From GCA-003244245 sp035714625 (GTDB lineage Bacteria > Actinomycetota > Actinomycetes > Mycobacteriales > Pseudonocardiaceae): 64,000 nucleotides of DNA. The stretch is taken from contig DASTLT010000169.1 of assembly GCA_035714625.1 (NCBI GenBank), forward strand, positions 6,431-70,430. Reading direction: 5' to 3'. Shown here piece after piece: positions 8,595 through 17,244 of this stretch (positions within the stretch are counted from its first letter, which is position 1; every line of letters starts with the position of its first letter). The position numbers and the translations under genes are program-made. The notes beneath the pieces were generated by a model. The model had not been told where the DNA came from. It was given only the letters and a program-made list of their open reading frames with translations, and did not search any database.

Positions 8595-10220
8595 GTGCCC
8601 TTCTCCTCGCACCCCATCCGAGGTACCACTGCCGCGCTGACCGCGCTCGTGCTGGCCGCGCTCGTGCTGGCCGGGTGTGCCCTCGACGCGGGAGGCGCCC
8701 CGCAGGTCCCGGTCGTCACCCCGGCCAGCCCGGGTGTCGGCGCACCGGACGGCGCTGCGGTGGGGCCGGTGCCGCCAGGACTCGATCGGTTCTACCGGCA
8801 GCGGCTGACCTGGGGTGGCTGCGGCGAGTTCGCCACCACCGACACCGATGCGACGGCCTTCGAGACTCCCGGGCTGCAGTGCACCCGGGTGGAGGTACCG
8901 CTGGACTACGCCAAACCGGAAGGGCGCACCGCGCGGCTCGGCGTGTTGCGCCGCCCGGCCGATGAGCCGGGGGTGCGGGTGGGGTCGCTGCTGCTGAACC
9001 CGGGGGGTCCGGGGGCCTCGGGGATGAGCACGGCCGCCTCGCTGAGCAGTGCGGTGGCCGGCACCGAACTGGGCCGCCGGCTCGACCTGGTCGGGTTCGA
9101 CCCCCGCGGGATCGGGGCCAGCGAGCCGAAGATCCTCTGCCGGACCACCCAGGAGCAGGACGCGGAACGGCTCGACCTCGACCTGGACACCTCACCGGCG
9201 GGTGTCGCGCAGACCGAGGCCGAGGACAAGGCATATGCCGCGCTGTGCTCGAAGCGGGTGGGCAACGATGTGCTCGCCAACAGCGGAACCCGGGATGTGG
9301 CTCGGGACATGGACGTGCTGCGGGCCGCGCTCGGAGACGCCAAGCTCACCTATCTCGGCTACTCCTACGGCACCCGGATCGGCACCGAGTACGCCAAGCA
9401 GTTCCCCCGCAACGTGCGGGCCATGGTGCTCGACGGAGCACTGGATCCCGACGAGAGCCTGGTGGAAAGCCTGGTGAACCAGGGTGCGGGGTTTCAGAAG
9501 TCATTCAACGCATTCGTCGACTGGTGTGTCGGGCAGCCGTCCTGCTGGCTTGGCGGTACCCCCAAGGAGCAGGCCAGCAAGAAGTTCCAGGAGCAACTGC
9601 GGCCGCTGACCACCGCCGCGCTGCCGGTCGGGAACCGGAAGCTGTCCTACACCGACGCCACCACCGGTGCGATCCAGGCCCTGTACTCAGATCAGCTCTG
9701 GCCGCTGCTCAACAAGGGGCTCAGCGAGCTGGCGGCCGGTGATGGCACCTTGCTGCTGACCCTGGCCGACGTCTACTACCAACGCGACCCCCGCGGCTAC
9801 TCCGGCAGTGAGGACGCCTTCGTCGCGATCCGCTGCCTGGACGATCCGCCGGTGACCGACCCGACGGTGATCCGGGAAGCCGACCGGCGCTACCGGGAGG
9901 TGGCGCCGTTCCTCGACGACGGCCACCCGCCTTCGGCGGCCCGCGATGTCTGCGCCTTCTGGCCGGTGCCGCCGACCAGCCAGCCGGAGGTACCGAAGGT
10001 GCAGGGCTTGACGCCGGTGATGGTGATCTCCACGACCGGTGACCCGGCCACGCCCTATCAGGCCGGTGTCGAACTGGCCCGCCAGCTTGGCGCCCAGTTG
10101 CTCAGCTTCCACGGCAATCAGCACACCATCGCCCTGCAAGGGGTCAAGTGCGTGGACGACGCGGTGGCGAACTACCTGATCCGCCTTGAGCTGCCGAAGC
10201 GGCAGAACTGCTTTCCCTGA
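8595..10220 (+). CDS. Secreted lipoprotein alpha/beta-hydrolase, TAP/CaeA family
   Basis: An exported serine hydrolase or aminopeptidase of the tripeptidyl-aminopeptidase family, 541 residues. The start at 8595 gives a clean lipoprotein signal with lipobox LAGC at about residue 22. The catalytic fold shows the oxyanion stretch LLLNPGGPGASG, the nucleophile elbow GYSYGTRIG and a late His in HGNQHTIAL, with the TAP-type C-terminal domain (VPKVQGLTPVMVISTTGDPATPY). It matches the position of the Rv2223c/Rv2224c proteases next to panB and glnA2. Substrate unknown; peptide or ester cleavage at the cell surface is likely. Its 3' end overlaps the convergent MFS gene by 77 bp. Confidence 0.88.
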   Translation: MPFSSHPIRGTTAALTALVLAALVLAGCALDAGGAPQVPVVTPASPGVGAPDGAAVGPVPPGLDRFYRQRLTWGGCGEFATTDTDATAFETPGLQCTRVEVPLDYAKPEGRTARLGVLRRPADEPGVRVGSLLLNPGGPGASGMSTAASLSSAVAGTELGRRLDLVGFDPRGIGASEPKILCRTTQEQDAERLDLDLDTSPAGVAQTEAEDKAYAALCSKRVGNDVLANSGTRDVARDMDVLRAALGDAKLTYLGYSYGTRIGTEYAKQFPRNVRAMVLDGALDPDESLVESLVNQGAGFQKSFNAFVDWCVGQPSCWLGGTPKEQASKKFQEQLRPLTTAALPVGNRKLSYTDATTGAIQALYSDQLWPLLNKGLSELAAGDGTLLLTLADVYYQRDPRGYSGSEDAFVAIRCLDDPPVTDPTVIREADRRYREVAPFLDDGHPPSAARDVCAFWPVPPTSQPEVPKVQGLTPVMVISTTGDPATPYQAGVELARQLGAQLLSFHGNQHTIALQGVKCVDDAVANYLIRLELPKRQNCFP

Positions 10221-11709
10221 CCAGCAACAGCGCACCCATCGCACCGAGCAGGCAGATGACCGCGGTGCGGAGGAAGATCTCCTGGTACTGCGTGCGCAGC
10301 GCCGCGTCCAGGGCGAGCTGGTAGCTGGCGAGCTGCTGGGCGAAGACCTCGCGGCTGACGCCGAAGGGCAGCGGCGTGTCCAGTCCTGCGGTGAGCTCGC
10401 GGAAGCGGTGCAGCCCCCATGCCGACAGGGCGGCCACCCCGACCAGCATGCCGGTCATCCGGGCCACCACCACCGCGGCGGAAGCCACGCCGTGCCGGTC
10501 GGCGGGGGTGGCCCGCAGCACCGCAGCGGACAGTGGCGCGATCACCAGGCCCAGGCCCAGGCCGGCCAAGGCCAGGTCGGTGTCCCACCGGGGCAGGGCC
10601 AGCACGCCGAGCGGGTAGCGGGCGGCCAGCACGTCCGCCGGCCAGCGGGCCACCTGCAGGAAGCCGGCGGCGGCCAGCAGCATGCCGGCCACCGCCGTGC
10701 CGGCCTCACCCACCCGGCCGGCCAGCAGTCCCCCGGCCAGCGCCCCCACCGGCAGCGCCACCAGGAACCGGGCCAGCAGCGCGGTCGCCGCAGCGCTGCC
10801 GGTGTCCAGCACGGTCCGCGCGTAGAGCTGGATGTCGATCAGGGTCACCATCAGGGCCGCACCGGCCACCGCGCTGACGGCCAGCGTGGCGAGGAACAGC
10901 CGCCACTGCACACCCGCCGGGTCGAGCAGCCGCGCCACCGCGCGCCGCTCCCACCACACGAACCCGATCCCGGCCAGGGCGGCCGCGCCCAGCACAGGCC
11001 ATCCCCATGCGGGCAGCACCGCACGCCCGGGGTCCGGGTTGTACAGCCCCACCACCAGCAGCCCCAGCGTCACCGCGAGCAGGCCACCACCGACCAGGTC
11101 CAGCGGGACCCGGTTCCGCGGCCGGGTGCTACCGGGCACGGCCAGCCCCACCGCCGCTGCGGCGGCGAGCGCGAAGGGGACGTTCACCCAGAACACGCCG
11201 CGCCAGCCGGCCAGTGCGGCCACCGCAACCCCATACAGCGGGCCCAGCACGCTGCCCAGTTCCTGCGCGGCACCCAGCGCGCCCAGCGCGGTGGTCCGGC
11301 CGCGGCCCGGCCACAGGTCAGCGGCCAGCGCCATGGACACCGGCAGCAGCGCGCCCCCCGCGACGCCTTGCAGCACCCGCCCGGCGACCAGCATCGGCAG
11401 CGCCGCGGCGGCCGCGGTGACCGCCGAGCCCAGCGCGAACCCGACCAGGCAGGTCTGCAGCAGGACCCGGCGGCCGAAACGGTCGGCGGCCTGGCCCAGC
11501 AGCGGCATCGCCGCCACATAACCCAGCAGGAAACCGGTGACGATCGGGGTAGCCCGCTCCAAGTGGTTCAGCGGCACCCGCAGGTCGCGGATCATGTCGA
11601 CCAGCAGGCTGACCACCACGTAGGCGTCCAGCGCCGCGAGCAGGGTGACCAGCCCACCCGTGCCCAGCGCCAGGTAGCGTCGCCGGCCCGGGGCAGCCAT
11701 CGTGGTCAT
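10144..11709 (-). CDS. MFS exporter, P55 (Rv1410c)-like
   Basis: A 521-residue major facilitator protein of the 14-helix type. It has the motif-A-like loop GQAADRFGRRVLLQ (about residues 72-85) and repeated Ala/Leu/Val-rich spans up to about residue 490. It follows the LprG-like lipoprotein gene by 16 bp on the same strand. In mycobacteria this pair (lprG with P55) moves triacylglycerides and lipoglycans to the outer envelope and affects drug tolerance. That role is inferred here from the pairing. The ATG at 11709 has a second ATG three codons in. Confidence 0.85.
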   Translation of the reverse strand: MTTMAAPGRRRYLALGTGGLVTLLAALDAYVVVSLLVDMIRDLRVPLNHLERATPIVTGFLLGYVAAMPLLGQAADRFGRRVLLQTCLVGFALGSAVTAAAAALPMLVAGRVLQGVAGGALLPVSMALAADLWPGRGRTTALGALGAAQELGSVLGPLYGVAVAALAGWRGVFWVNVPFALAAAAAVGLAVPGSTRPRNRVPLDLVGGGLLAVTLGLLVVGLYNPDPGRAVLPAWGWPVLGAAALAGIGFVWWERRAVARLLDPAGVQWRLFLATLAVSAVAGAALMVTLIDIQLYARTVLDTGSAAATALLARFLVALPVGALAGGLLAGRVGEAGTAVAGMLLAAAGFLQVARWPADVLAARYPLGVLALPRWDTDLALAGLGLGLVIAPLSAAVLRATPADRHGVASAAVVVARMTGMLVGVAALSAWGLHRFRELTAGLDTPLPFGVSREVFAQQLASYQLALDAALRTQYQEIFLRTAVICLLGAMGALLLVRESSSAASAAQGGSGSSPPRRPRT

Positions 11710-11725
11710 CGCCGGCCGGCCGGTG

Positions 11726-12424
11726 CTAGCCGGGTGGGGTGATATCGACGGGAGCGTCGAAATCGGAGAACTGGAAGGTGAGCCCGCCGGTCGGGGTAGG
11801 GAAATGGGCCTGCACCAGCCGGAGGCCGTCGGTGGCGATCCACATCCGACCGGTGGAGTCCTGGCTCAGCCCGGGCACCAGCTTGCCGAGCGCGCGCCCG
11901 GAGAAGCTCGCCCGCACCCGGTAGCAGTCCACGCCGGTGACCTGCTCGCGGGCCTCGGTGGTGGCCGCGGCGCCCCCGGCAAGGACCGCGGCGATCCCCC
12001 GGTCCGGGTCCAGGATCACCGAGGGGTCGTACACCACGCCTGTCGTGGCCGCCGGCAACTCCTGGAAGCCACCGGTCGGCCCGCGCACGTAGAGCTTGTC
12101 CTTGATGATCACGAAGTCCAGCTCGACGACCTGCCCGAGCTGGTCCACTGTCGCGGTGCCCTTCGCCGACCCCTGCCGGGTGAGCTGGCCCTCGGCAGCC
12201 TGGATCGGAAGCCCGGGCAACGCGCCCTGCACGGTGATGCCGACCCGGGTGGTGGTCACGGTCCGCATCGCCTGGGCGGAGTCGGCCAGCAGCCGGGCTC
12301 CGTCGGGCAGGGCCGGGGGGGCGTCCTGCGGTGCCTGCGGTGCCGGCGGTGCACCGCAGGACGCGAGCAGCGCGGTGGTCAGTGCGGCGAGCAAGGCCAG
12401 CAGGCGCAGGTGTCGGCGCGGCAT
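11726..12424 (-). CDS. lprG: LprG-like lipoprotein (LppX/LprAFG family)
   Basis: A 232-residue lipoprotein with signal peptide and lipobox LASC (about residues 18-21). The mature part follows the LppX_LprAFG pattern: VTTTRVGITVQGALPGLPIQ, AEGQLTRQGSAKGTATV, VELDFVIIKDKLYVRG, and the C-terminal SDFDAPVDITPP. In mycobacteria LprG has a hydrophobic pocket for triacylated glycolipids and works with the P55 exporter encoded next to it, as here. The start at 12424 is chosen because it gives the signal peptide directly and follows a -10 hexamer by 6 nt. The upstream in-frame extension has no signal. Confidence 0.87.
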   Translation of the reverse strand: MPRRHLRLLALLAALTTALLASCGAPPAPQAPQDAPPALPDGARLLADSAQAMRTVTTTRVGITVQGALPGLPIQAAEGQLTRQGSAKGTATVDQLGQVVELDFVIIKDKLYVRGPTGGFQELPAATTGVVYDPSVILDPDRGIAAVLAGGAAATTEAREQVTGVDCYRVRASFSGRALGKLVPGLSQDSTGRMWIATDGLRLVQAHFPTPTGGLTFQFSDFDAPVDITPPG

Positions 12425-12468
12425 GGGCGCATCGTAGAGGGCACGCCCTTGTCGTCTACCCTGCGCCC
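12425..12468. promoter_or_regulatory. Divergent leaderless promoter pair lprG / glnA2
   Basis: Only 44 bp separate two divergent start codons. On the minus strand TACGAT (12431-12436) lies 6 nt from the lprG ATG. On the plus strand TACCCT (12457-12462) lies 6 nt from the glnA2 ATG. Each mRNA should begin at its start codon, and the two -35 regions overlap the opposing -10. Confidence 0.55.
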
Positions 12469-13812
12469 ATGGACCGTCAGCAGGAGTTCGTCCTGCGCAC
12501 ACTGGAGGAACGCGACATCCGGTTCGTCCGGTTGTGGTTCACCGACGTGCTGGGTTACCTCAAATCGGTGGCCGTCGCGCCCGCCGAGCTGGAGGGGGCC
12601 TTCGCTGACGGTATCGGTTTCGACGGCTCCGCCATCGAGGGTTTCGCCCGGGCCTACGAGTCCGACATGATCGCGAAGCCGGATCCTTCGACCTTCCAGG
12701 TCCTGCCGTGGGCGACGCCGAACGGCGAGCACTACTCGGCCCGGATGTTCTGTGACATCGCGATGCCGGACGGCTCGCCGTCCTGGGCCGACCCCCGGCA
12801 TGTGCTGCGCCGCGGGCTGTCCAAGGCCGCGGAGGCCGGGTTCACCTGCTACGTGCACCCCGAGATCGAGTTCTACCTGCTGCGGGATCTGCCCTCCGAC
12901 GGCTCGGAGCCCGAGCCCGCTGACACCGGCGGGTACTTCGACCAGGCCAGCCACGACGCCGCGCCGCATTTCCGCCGGAACGCGATCGAGGCGCTGGAGC
13001 AGATGGGCATCTCGGTGGAGTTCAGCCACCATGAGGTTGCTCCCGGCCAGCAGGAGATCGACCTGCGCTACGCCGACGCGCTCACCATGGCCGACAACAT
13101 CATGACCTTCCGGTACGTGGTGAAGGAGGTGGCCCTCACCCAGGGCGTGCGGGCGTCGTTCATGCCCAAGCCGTTCACCGACCGTCCGGGCTCCGCGATG
13201 CACACTCATATGAGCCTGTTCGAGGGCGACCGCAACGCCTTCTACGACGAGAGCGATCCCTATGAGCTCTCCGACATCGGCAAGACCTTCGTCGCCGGGG
13301 TGTTGCGGCACGCCAGGGAGATCACCGCGGTGACCAATCAGTGGGTGAACTCCTACAAGCGGCTGATCACCGGCGGGGAGGCCCCGACCTCGGTGTGCTG
13401 GGGCCACGCCAACCGCTCGGCCCTGGTGCGGGTGCCGATGTACTCACCGGGCAGAGCCGCCAGCCGGCGGGTCGAAATCCGCACCCTGGACTCGGCATGC
13501 AACCCCTACCTGGCCTATGCGGTGATCCTTGCCGCGGGCTTGTGCGGCGTCCAGGAGGGCTACGACCTGCCTCTCGCCGCCGAGGACGATGTGTGGCTGC
13601 TCTCCGAGCGGGAACGCCGGGCCGCCGGTTACGCCGCGCTGCCGCAGAACCTCTCCGAGGCATTGACCGAGATGGAGCACTCCGAGCTGGTCGCCGAGAC
13701 GCTCGGCGAGCACGTGTTCGACTTCTTCCTGCGCAACAAGCGCAGCGAGTGGGACAACTACCGCCGCAACGTCACCCCCTACGAGCTCCGCACCTACCTC
13801 CCCGTCCTCTAG
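12469..13812 (+). CDS. glnA2: Glutamine synthetase, GlnA2 type
   Basis: A 447-residue class I glutamine synthetase paralogue. It has the N-terminal beta-grasp domain and catalytic signatures FDGSAIEGF (about residue 53), the glutamate-site GSAMHTHMSL, and RVEIRTLDSACNPYLAYAV. The region that carries the adenylylated Tyr in GlnA1 (LYELPPE) reads VWLLSERERRAAGYAALP, so the regulatory Tyr is absent although glnE is close by. It corresponds to Rv2222c. Members of this branch can be true glutamine synthetases or gamma-glutamyl ligases acting on other amines; the sequence alone does not decide. A leaderless start is likely. Confidence 0.93.
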   Translation: MDRQQEFVLRTLEERDIRFVRLWFTDVLGYLKSVAVAPAELEGAFADGIGFDGSAIEGFARAYESDMIAKPDPSTFQVLPWATPNGEHYSARMFCDIAMPDGSPSWADPRHVLRRGLSKAAEAGFTCYVHPEIEFYLLRDLPSDGSEPEPADTGGYFDQASHDAAPHFRRNAIEALEQMGISVEFSHHEVAPGQQEIDLRYADALTMADNIMTFRYVVKEVALTQGVRASFMPKPFTDRPGSAMHTHMSLFEGDRNAFYDESDPYELSDIGKTFVAGVLRHAREITAVTNQWVNSYKRLITGGEAPTSVCWGHANRSALVRVPMYSPGRAASRRVEIRTLDSACNPYLAYAVILAAGLCGVQEGYDLPLAAEDDVWLLSERERRAAGYAALPQNLSEALTEMEHSELVAETLGEHVFDFFLRNKRSEWDNYRRNVTPYELRTYLPVL

Positions 13813-13820
13813 CCCCCGCG

Positions 13821-13865
13821 TGTCGGGTTCTCTTGCACGGTGTGTCGGTTTTCTCCCACCCCCTG
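13821..13865. repeat. Imperfect 22/23-bp tandem pair after glnA2
   Basis: Two diverged units starting TGTCGG lie at 13821 and 13843, nine bases after the glnA2 stop and preceded by CCCGCG. They belong to the same family as 5009-5052. Confidence 0.65.
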
Positions 13866-13929
13866 TCAGGCTGCTGGGCAAAGCCGTTTTTCGGTCGACG
13901 TGCCCGGCCACCCGGCGCACCATCAGCGC

Positions 13930-14784
13930 ATGAAGGCTCGGCTGCACGCAGACATCGCCGGCTTCGCCGCCCTGGCCAGGCCCCTACTGGAGGCCGATCC
14001 GGTCCGGCACAGCATTGCGCTCACTGCCCTCGCCCTCCAGTTGCGGGCACCACAGGCCACCGCGGATCAGCCGGTGCTGCTGACCGCCCATCACGGTGCC
14101 GTGACGGCGGGCGCGGCGCTGTGCGTGATCCCCTACGACCTGATTGCCAGCGCCCTGCCCGCGACGGCGGCCCCCGCAGCGGCCGACCTGCTCGCTGTGG
14201 TGCACCCCTCATTGCGCGGCGCCGTGGGACCCAGAGCCGAGGCGGAGACATTCGCGGCAACCTGGTCGGCGCGCACCGGTGCCTTGGTGCGGGAGCGGAT
14301 GGCGCAACAGCTTTTCGCCCTGCGCCGGCTGACACCGCCGGCCGGAGTACGGGGTACGGCGCGCCGGGCCGGTCCGGGCGACGTCGAACTGCTGACTCGG
14401 TGGTTGACTGACTTCGCCGCCGAGGCAACAGGAGGCCTGCGCGAGACAAGCGGCGTTGCGCGCCATATCCGGCGCAGCATGACCGCGGGTAATGCGGCAC
14501 TGATGTGGGAGGCCGACGGTGATGCGGTGGCTTGGGCCTCGGTCAACCTCCCGGTTGCGGGAATGTCGCGAATCGGGCCGGTCTACACCCTGCCTGAGCA
14601 CCGCGGGCACGGGTACGGCAGCGCGGTGACGGCGGCGGCCGCGGGGTGGGCCAGGCAGGCCGGTGCGCGGCATGTCGTGCTGCTCACCGACCTGGCAAAC
14701 CCGGTGCCCAATGCGATCTATCCGCGGCTCGGTTTCCGTCCCGTGCACGACACCGTGCAGTTGGAGTTCACCCCAGCACCGTGA
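13930..14784 (+). CDS. GNAT-family N-acetyltransferase
   Basis: A 284-residue protein whose C-terminal third is a GNAT domain. The acetyl-CoA binding motif A is RIGPVYTLPEHRGHGYGSAVTAAAA (key residues R/Q-x-x-G-x-G/A at about 222-229), followed by VLLTDLANPVPNAIYPRLGF. The N-terminal half resembles the partner domain found in many actinobacterial GNAT proteins with unknown substrates. I use ATG 13930 because residues before it look like untranslated sequence. It stands alone between glnA2 and the oxidoreductase. Substrate unknown. Confidence 0.8.
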   Translation: MKARLHADIAGFAALARPLLEADPVRHSIALTALALQLRAPQATADQPVLLTAHHGAVTAGAALCVIPYDLIASALPATAAPAAADLLAVVHPSLRGAVGPRAEAETFAATWSARTGALVRERMAQQLFALRRLTPPAGVRGTARRAGPGDVELLTRWLTDFAAEATGGLRETSGVARHIRRSMTAGNAALMWEADGDAVAWASVNLPVAGMSRIGPVYTLPEHRGHGYGSAVTAAAAGWARQAGARHVVLLTDLANPVPNAIYPRLGFRPVHDTVQLEFTPAP

Positions 14785-14815
14785 CCCGCATCCCCTCGTG
14801 CGGCGGCGACCACCG

Positions 14816-14821
14816 TAGGCT
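14816..14821 (+). promoter_or_regulatory. -10 hexamer TAGGCT before the CrtI-like gene
   Basis: TAGGCT ends 8 nt before GTG 14830, a leaderless geometry. Confidence 0.45.
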
Positions 14822-14829
14822 CGGCCCTC

Positions 14830-16380
14830 GTGGCGCGGGTGGTGGTGATCGGCGCCGGGGTGGGTGGCCTGTGTGTCGCCGTGCGGCTGGCCGCAGCCGG
14901 GCACCGGGTGACGGTCTGCGAGGCGGCTGATTCCGTCGGCGGCAAGCTGGGGGTGCTCGAGCGGGACGGCTTCCGTTTCGACACCGGACCCAGCCTGCTG
15001 ACCTGGCCGGAGGTCTTCGCGGATACCTTCGCAGCCGCCGGGGTCCGGCTCGACGACCACCTGCAGCTCGAACGCATCGACCCGGTGTTCCGCTACCGGT
15101 TCGCCGACGGCACCTGGCTCACAGTGCCCAACGGGCCTCCGGGGTGGGTGGCCGAGGCGCTCGGCGAGCAACTCGGTGGCACCGCCGCACGGGACTGGCG
15201 GGCATTCTGTCGACACGCCGAGACGATCTGGCGCGTCGTGCGCGGACCGTTCCTGTCCGAGCCACTGCACGGGCCGCTTGACCTGTTGCGGCACAGCAGG
15301 CGGCTGCGGGATCTCCGCACGGTCGCACCGTGGCGCACCTTGCGGGGCACCGGTGCCCGGTTCCTGCGTGACCCGCGGCTACGCATCCTGCTGGACCGCT
15401 ACGCCACCTACGCTGGCTCCGACCCGCGCCGCGCCCCGGCCGCGCTGGCCGTGGTGCCGTGGCTGGAGCAGGCCCACGGCGTCTGGTATATCCGCGGTGG
15501 CCTGCGCGGGCTGGCTGAGGCCCTCGCCGACCGGGCCACCGCGGCGGGGGCCCAGATCCGGCTCGGTGCTCGGGTCGCTGCGGTGCGCGCCGAGCGGGAT
15601 CGGGTCGGTGGTGTGCAGTTGGACAGTGGCGAGCACCTGCACGCCGATGTCGTGGTGTGTAACGCCGACGCCAGCCGGTTATACGGCGAACTGCTCGACG
15701 CCCCCGCAGCGCGCGTCCCGCTGCGCAGACTGCGCAGGGCCACCCCATCGCTGTCCGGTTTCGTGCTGCTGCTCGGCGTGCGCGGACGCACGCCCGGCCG
15801 AGTGCATCACACCGTGCTCTTCCCCGCCGACTACGACGCCGAGTTCAACAGTATCTTCGGCACGGCCCGCCGGGACGGTGTCTTCGGCACGGCCCCCCGT
15901 GGCAGTCACTTGGGCACGGGCCGCCAGTGGCCGCGACCAGTGCCCGACCCCACCATTTACCTCGCCGTTCCCGATGACCCCGCAGTGGGCCCAGATGATC
16001 AGCACGAGGCGTGGTTCGTCCTGGTCAACGCCCCGCTGCAGGACCCCCAGCGGGGCATGGACTGGGACTGCGCCGAGCTCACCGAGCGCTACGCCGAGCG
16101 GGTGTTACACGTCCTGGCGCAGCGCGGCGTGGACGTCCAGGACCGGATCGTGTACCGGGGCATTCGCACCCCCGCTGACCTGCAACGCGACACCGGCGCC
16201 CCGGGTGGGGCGATCTATGGCACCTCGTCGAACGGTCTGGCAGCGGCATTCCTGCGTCCAGCGAACCGATCCCCGTTGCCGGGGCTGTTCCTGGTCGGCG
16301 GGTCCGCGCATCCGGGTGGGGGATTGCCGCTGGTGGCGCAGTCCGCGGCGATCGTGGCCCGGCTGGTCGGCCCGGCCTGA
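14830..16380 (+). CDS. CrtI/phytoene-desaturase-like FAD oxidoreductase
   Basis: A 516-residue flavoprotein. The FAD-binding motif VVVIGAGVGGLCVAVRLAA is at residues 4-22, followed by GHRVTVCEAADSVGGKL. The body follows the CrtI family: FDTGPSLLTWPEVF, a C-terminal PLPGLFLVGGSAHPGGGLPLVAQSA, and a helix closing the FAD site. CrtI relatives desaturate or isomerise carotenoids, but no crtB, crtE or other carotenoid gene is visible, so the substrate is open. About 27 residues near position 345 are built from a threefold 27-bp repeat that looks like an insertion relative to the usual family pattern. Confidence 0.8.
   Translation: MARVVVIGAGVGGLCVAVRLAAAGHRVTVCEAADSVGGKLGVLERDGFRFDTGPSLLTWPEVFADTFAAAGVRLDDHLQLERIDPVFRYRFADGTWLTVPNGPPGWVAEALGEQLGGTAARDWRAFCRHAETIWRVVRGPFLSEPLHGPLDLLRHSRRLRDLRTVAPWRTLRGTGARFLRDPRLRILLDRYATYAGSDPRRAPAALAVVPWLEQAHGVWYIRGGLRGLAEALADRATAAGAQIRLGARVAAVRAERDRVGGVQLDSGEHLHADVVVCNADASRLYGELLDAPAARVPLRRLRRATPSLSGFVLLLGVRGRTPGRVHHTVLFPADYDAEFNSIFGTARRDGVFGTAPRGSHLGTGRQWPRPVPDPTIYLAVPDDPAVGPDDQHEAWFVLVNAPLQDPQRGMDWDCAELTERYAERVLHVLAQRGVDVQDRIVYRGIRTPADLQRDTGAPGGAIYGTSSNGLAAAFLRPANRSPLPGLFLVGGSAHPGGGLPLVAQSAAIVARLVGPA
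15854..15934 (+). repeat. Threefold 27-bp in-frame repeat within the CrtI-like gene
   Basis: Units start at 15854, 15881 and 15908. The first two share TCTTCGGCACGGCC and the third is degenerate. Each encodes nine residues (IFGTARRDG, VFGTAPRGS, HLGTGRQWP). Confidence 0.75.
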
Positions 16381-16399
16381 GACCGGTCAGGCAGGGGCC

Positions 16400-16405
16400 T
16401 AATCT
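16400..16405 (+). promoter_or_regulatory. -10 hexamer TAATCT before the amidotransferase gene
   Basis: TAATCT ends 7 nt before GTG 16413, which favours that start over GTG 16407, only 1 nt away. Confidence 0.45.
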
Positions 16406-16412
16406 GGTGGAG

Positions 16413-17225
16413 GTGACCATCCGTCTGCTCCTGCTGCAACCCTCGGATGCCGATCCTCCCGAGCGCCTCGGCGACTGGCTCGCGAGCGCCGGGGCGGACC
16501 TCACGCTGTGCCGCCCGGCGACCGAGGGGCTTCCGGAGAGCCTGGACGGCTTTGCCGCAGTGGTCTGCCTGGGTGGTGCGATGGGCGCGAACGACGACGC
16601 CGACCACCCGTGGCTGGCCGGTCTGCGCCAGTTGCTGGCGGTCGCGGTCGCAGCGCGGCTGCCGGTCCTCGGCGTGTGCCTGGGCGGGCAACTGCTGGCC
16701 GCAGCCACCGGTGGCGCCGTCCGGCGCGGGATCGACGGCCCGGAGGTGGGCACCCTGCTCGTCGCCAAGCGAGATGCCGCCGCGCGCGATCCGCTGTTCG
16801 CCGAGCTGCCGCTGACTCCGGTCGTGATCCAGTTCCACTATGACGAGATCCACCGGCTGCCGCCGGGGGCCACCCTGCTCGCCTCATCACCGTGCACCCC
16901 ACCCCACCCGTGCTACCCGAACCAGGCGTTCCGGGTGGGCCGGACCGGTTACGGTCTGCAGTTTCATATTGAGACCAGCCCCGCCACGGTGCTGTCCTGG
17001 GCCCGCCGTGACCAGGGCGCCGCCGCTGTGATCCGGCCCGGCCAACTCGACCCGGAGCACCTGGAGCAGGTGCACGCGGAACTGGCGGAGATATGGCGGC
17101 CGATAGCAGCCCGGTTCGTCGCGCTGGCCGCAGGTGAGCTGGCCCCGGCCTCGAACCCAGCGTTGGGCTCAGCGGACAGTCCGGGGGGCCGTACGGTACT
17201 CCCACTGCATGGCCGCGAGGGCTGA
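16413..17225 (+). CDS. Class I glutamine amidotransferase (stand-alone)
   Basis: A 270-residue GATase-1 domain protein. It has the oxyanion region VVCLGGAMGANDD (about residue 50), the nucleophile in LGVCLGGQLLA (about 86-96), and the His-x-Glu pair in GYGLQFHIETSPA. The fold is complete. Stand-alone members include GMP-synthase-like and gamma-glutamyl-amine hydrolase-type proteins; the acceptor cannot be read from this sequence. Its position just before glnE and near glnA2 suggests a link to glutamine metabolism, but that is inference. The C-terminal 40 residues are an unconserved tail. Confidence 0.82.
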   Translation: MTIRLLLLQPSDADPPERLGDWLASAGADLTLCRPATEGLPESLDGFAAVVCLGGAMGANDDADHPWLAGLRQLLAVAVAARLPVLGVCLGGQLLAAATGGAVRRGIDGPEVGTLLVAKRDAAARDPLFAELPLTPVVIQFHYDEIHRLPPGATLLASSPCTPPHPCYPNQAFRVGRTGYGLQFHIETSPATVLSWARRDQGAAAVIRPGQLDPEHLEQVHAELAEIWRPIAARFVALAAGELAPASNPALGSADSPGGRTVLPLHGREG

Positions 17226-17231
17226 GACCAC

Positions 17232-17237
17232 TAGCGT
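17232..17237 (+). promoter_or_regulatory. -10 hexamer TAGCGT before glnE
   Basis: TAGCGT ends 7 nt before the GTG at 17245, predicting leaderless glnE mRNA. Confidence 0.5.
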
Positions 17238-17244
17238 CTGACCT

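Noticed and set aside
10186..11742. 518-residue plus-strand ORF rich in Gln, Gly and Arg, antisense to the MFS gene
   Set aside because: It is a shadow frame of the exporter gene: composition is low-complexity GC, there is no domain, and the minus strand encodes an obvious 14-span transporter.
14830..16380. Carotenoid biosynthesis cluster
   Set aside because: Only one CrtI-like gene is present, with no crtB, crtE or cyclase around it.
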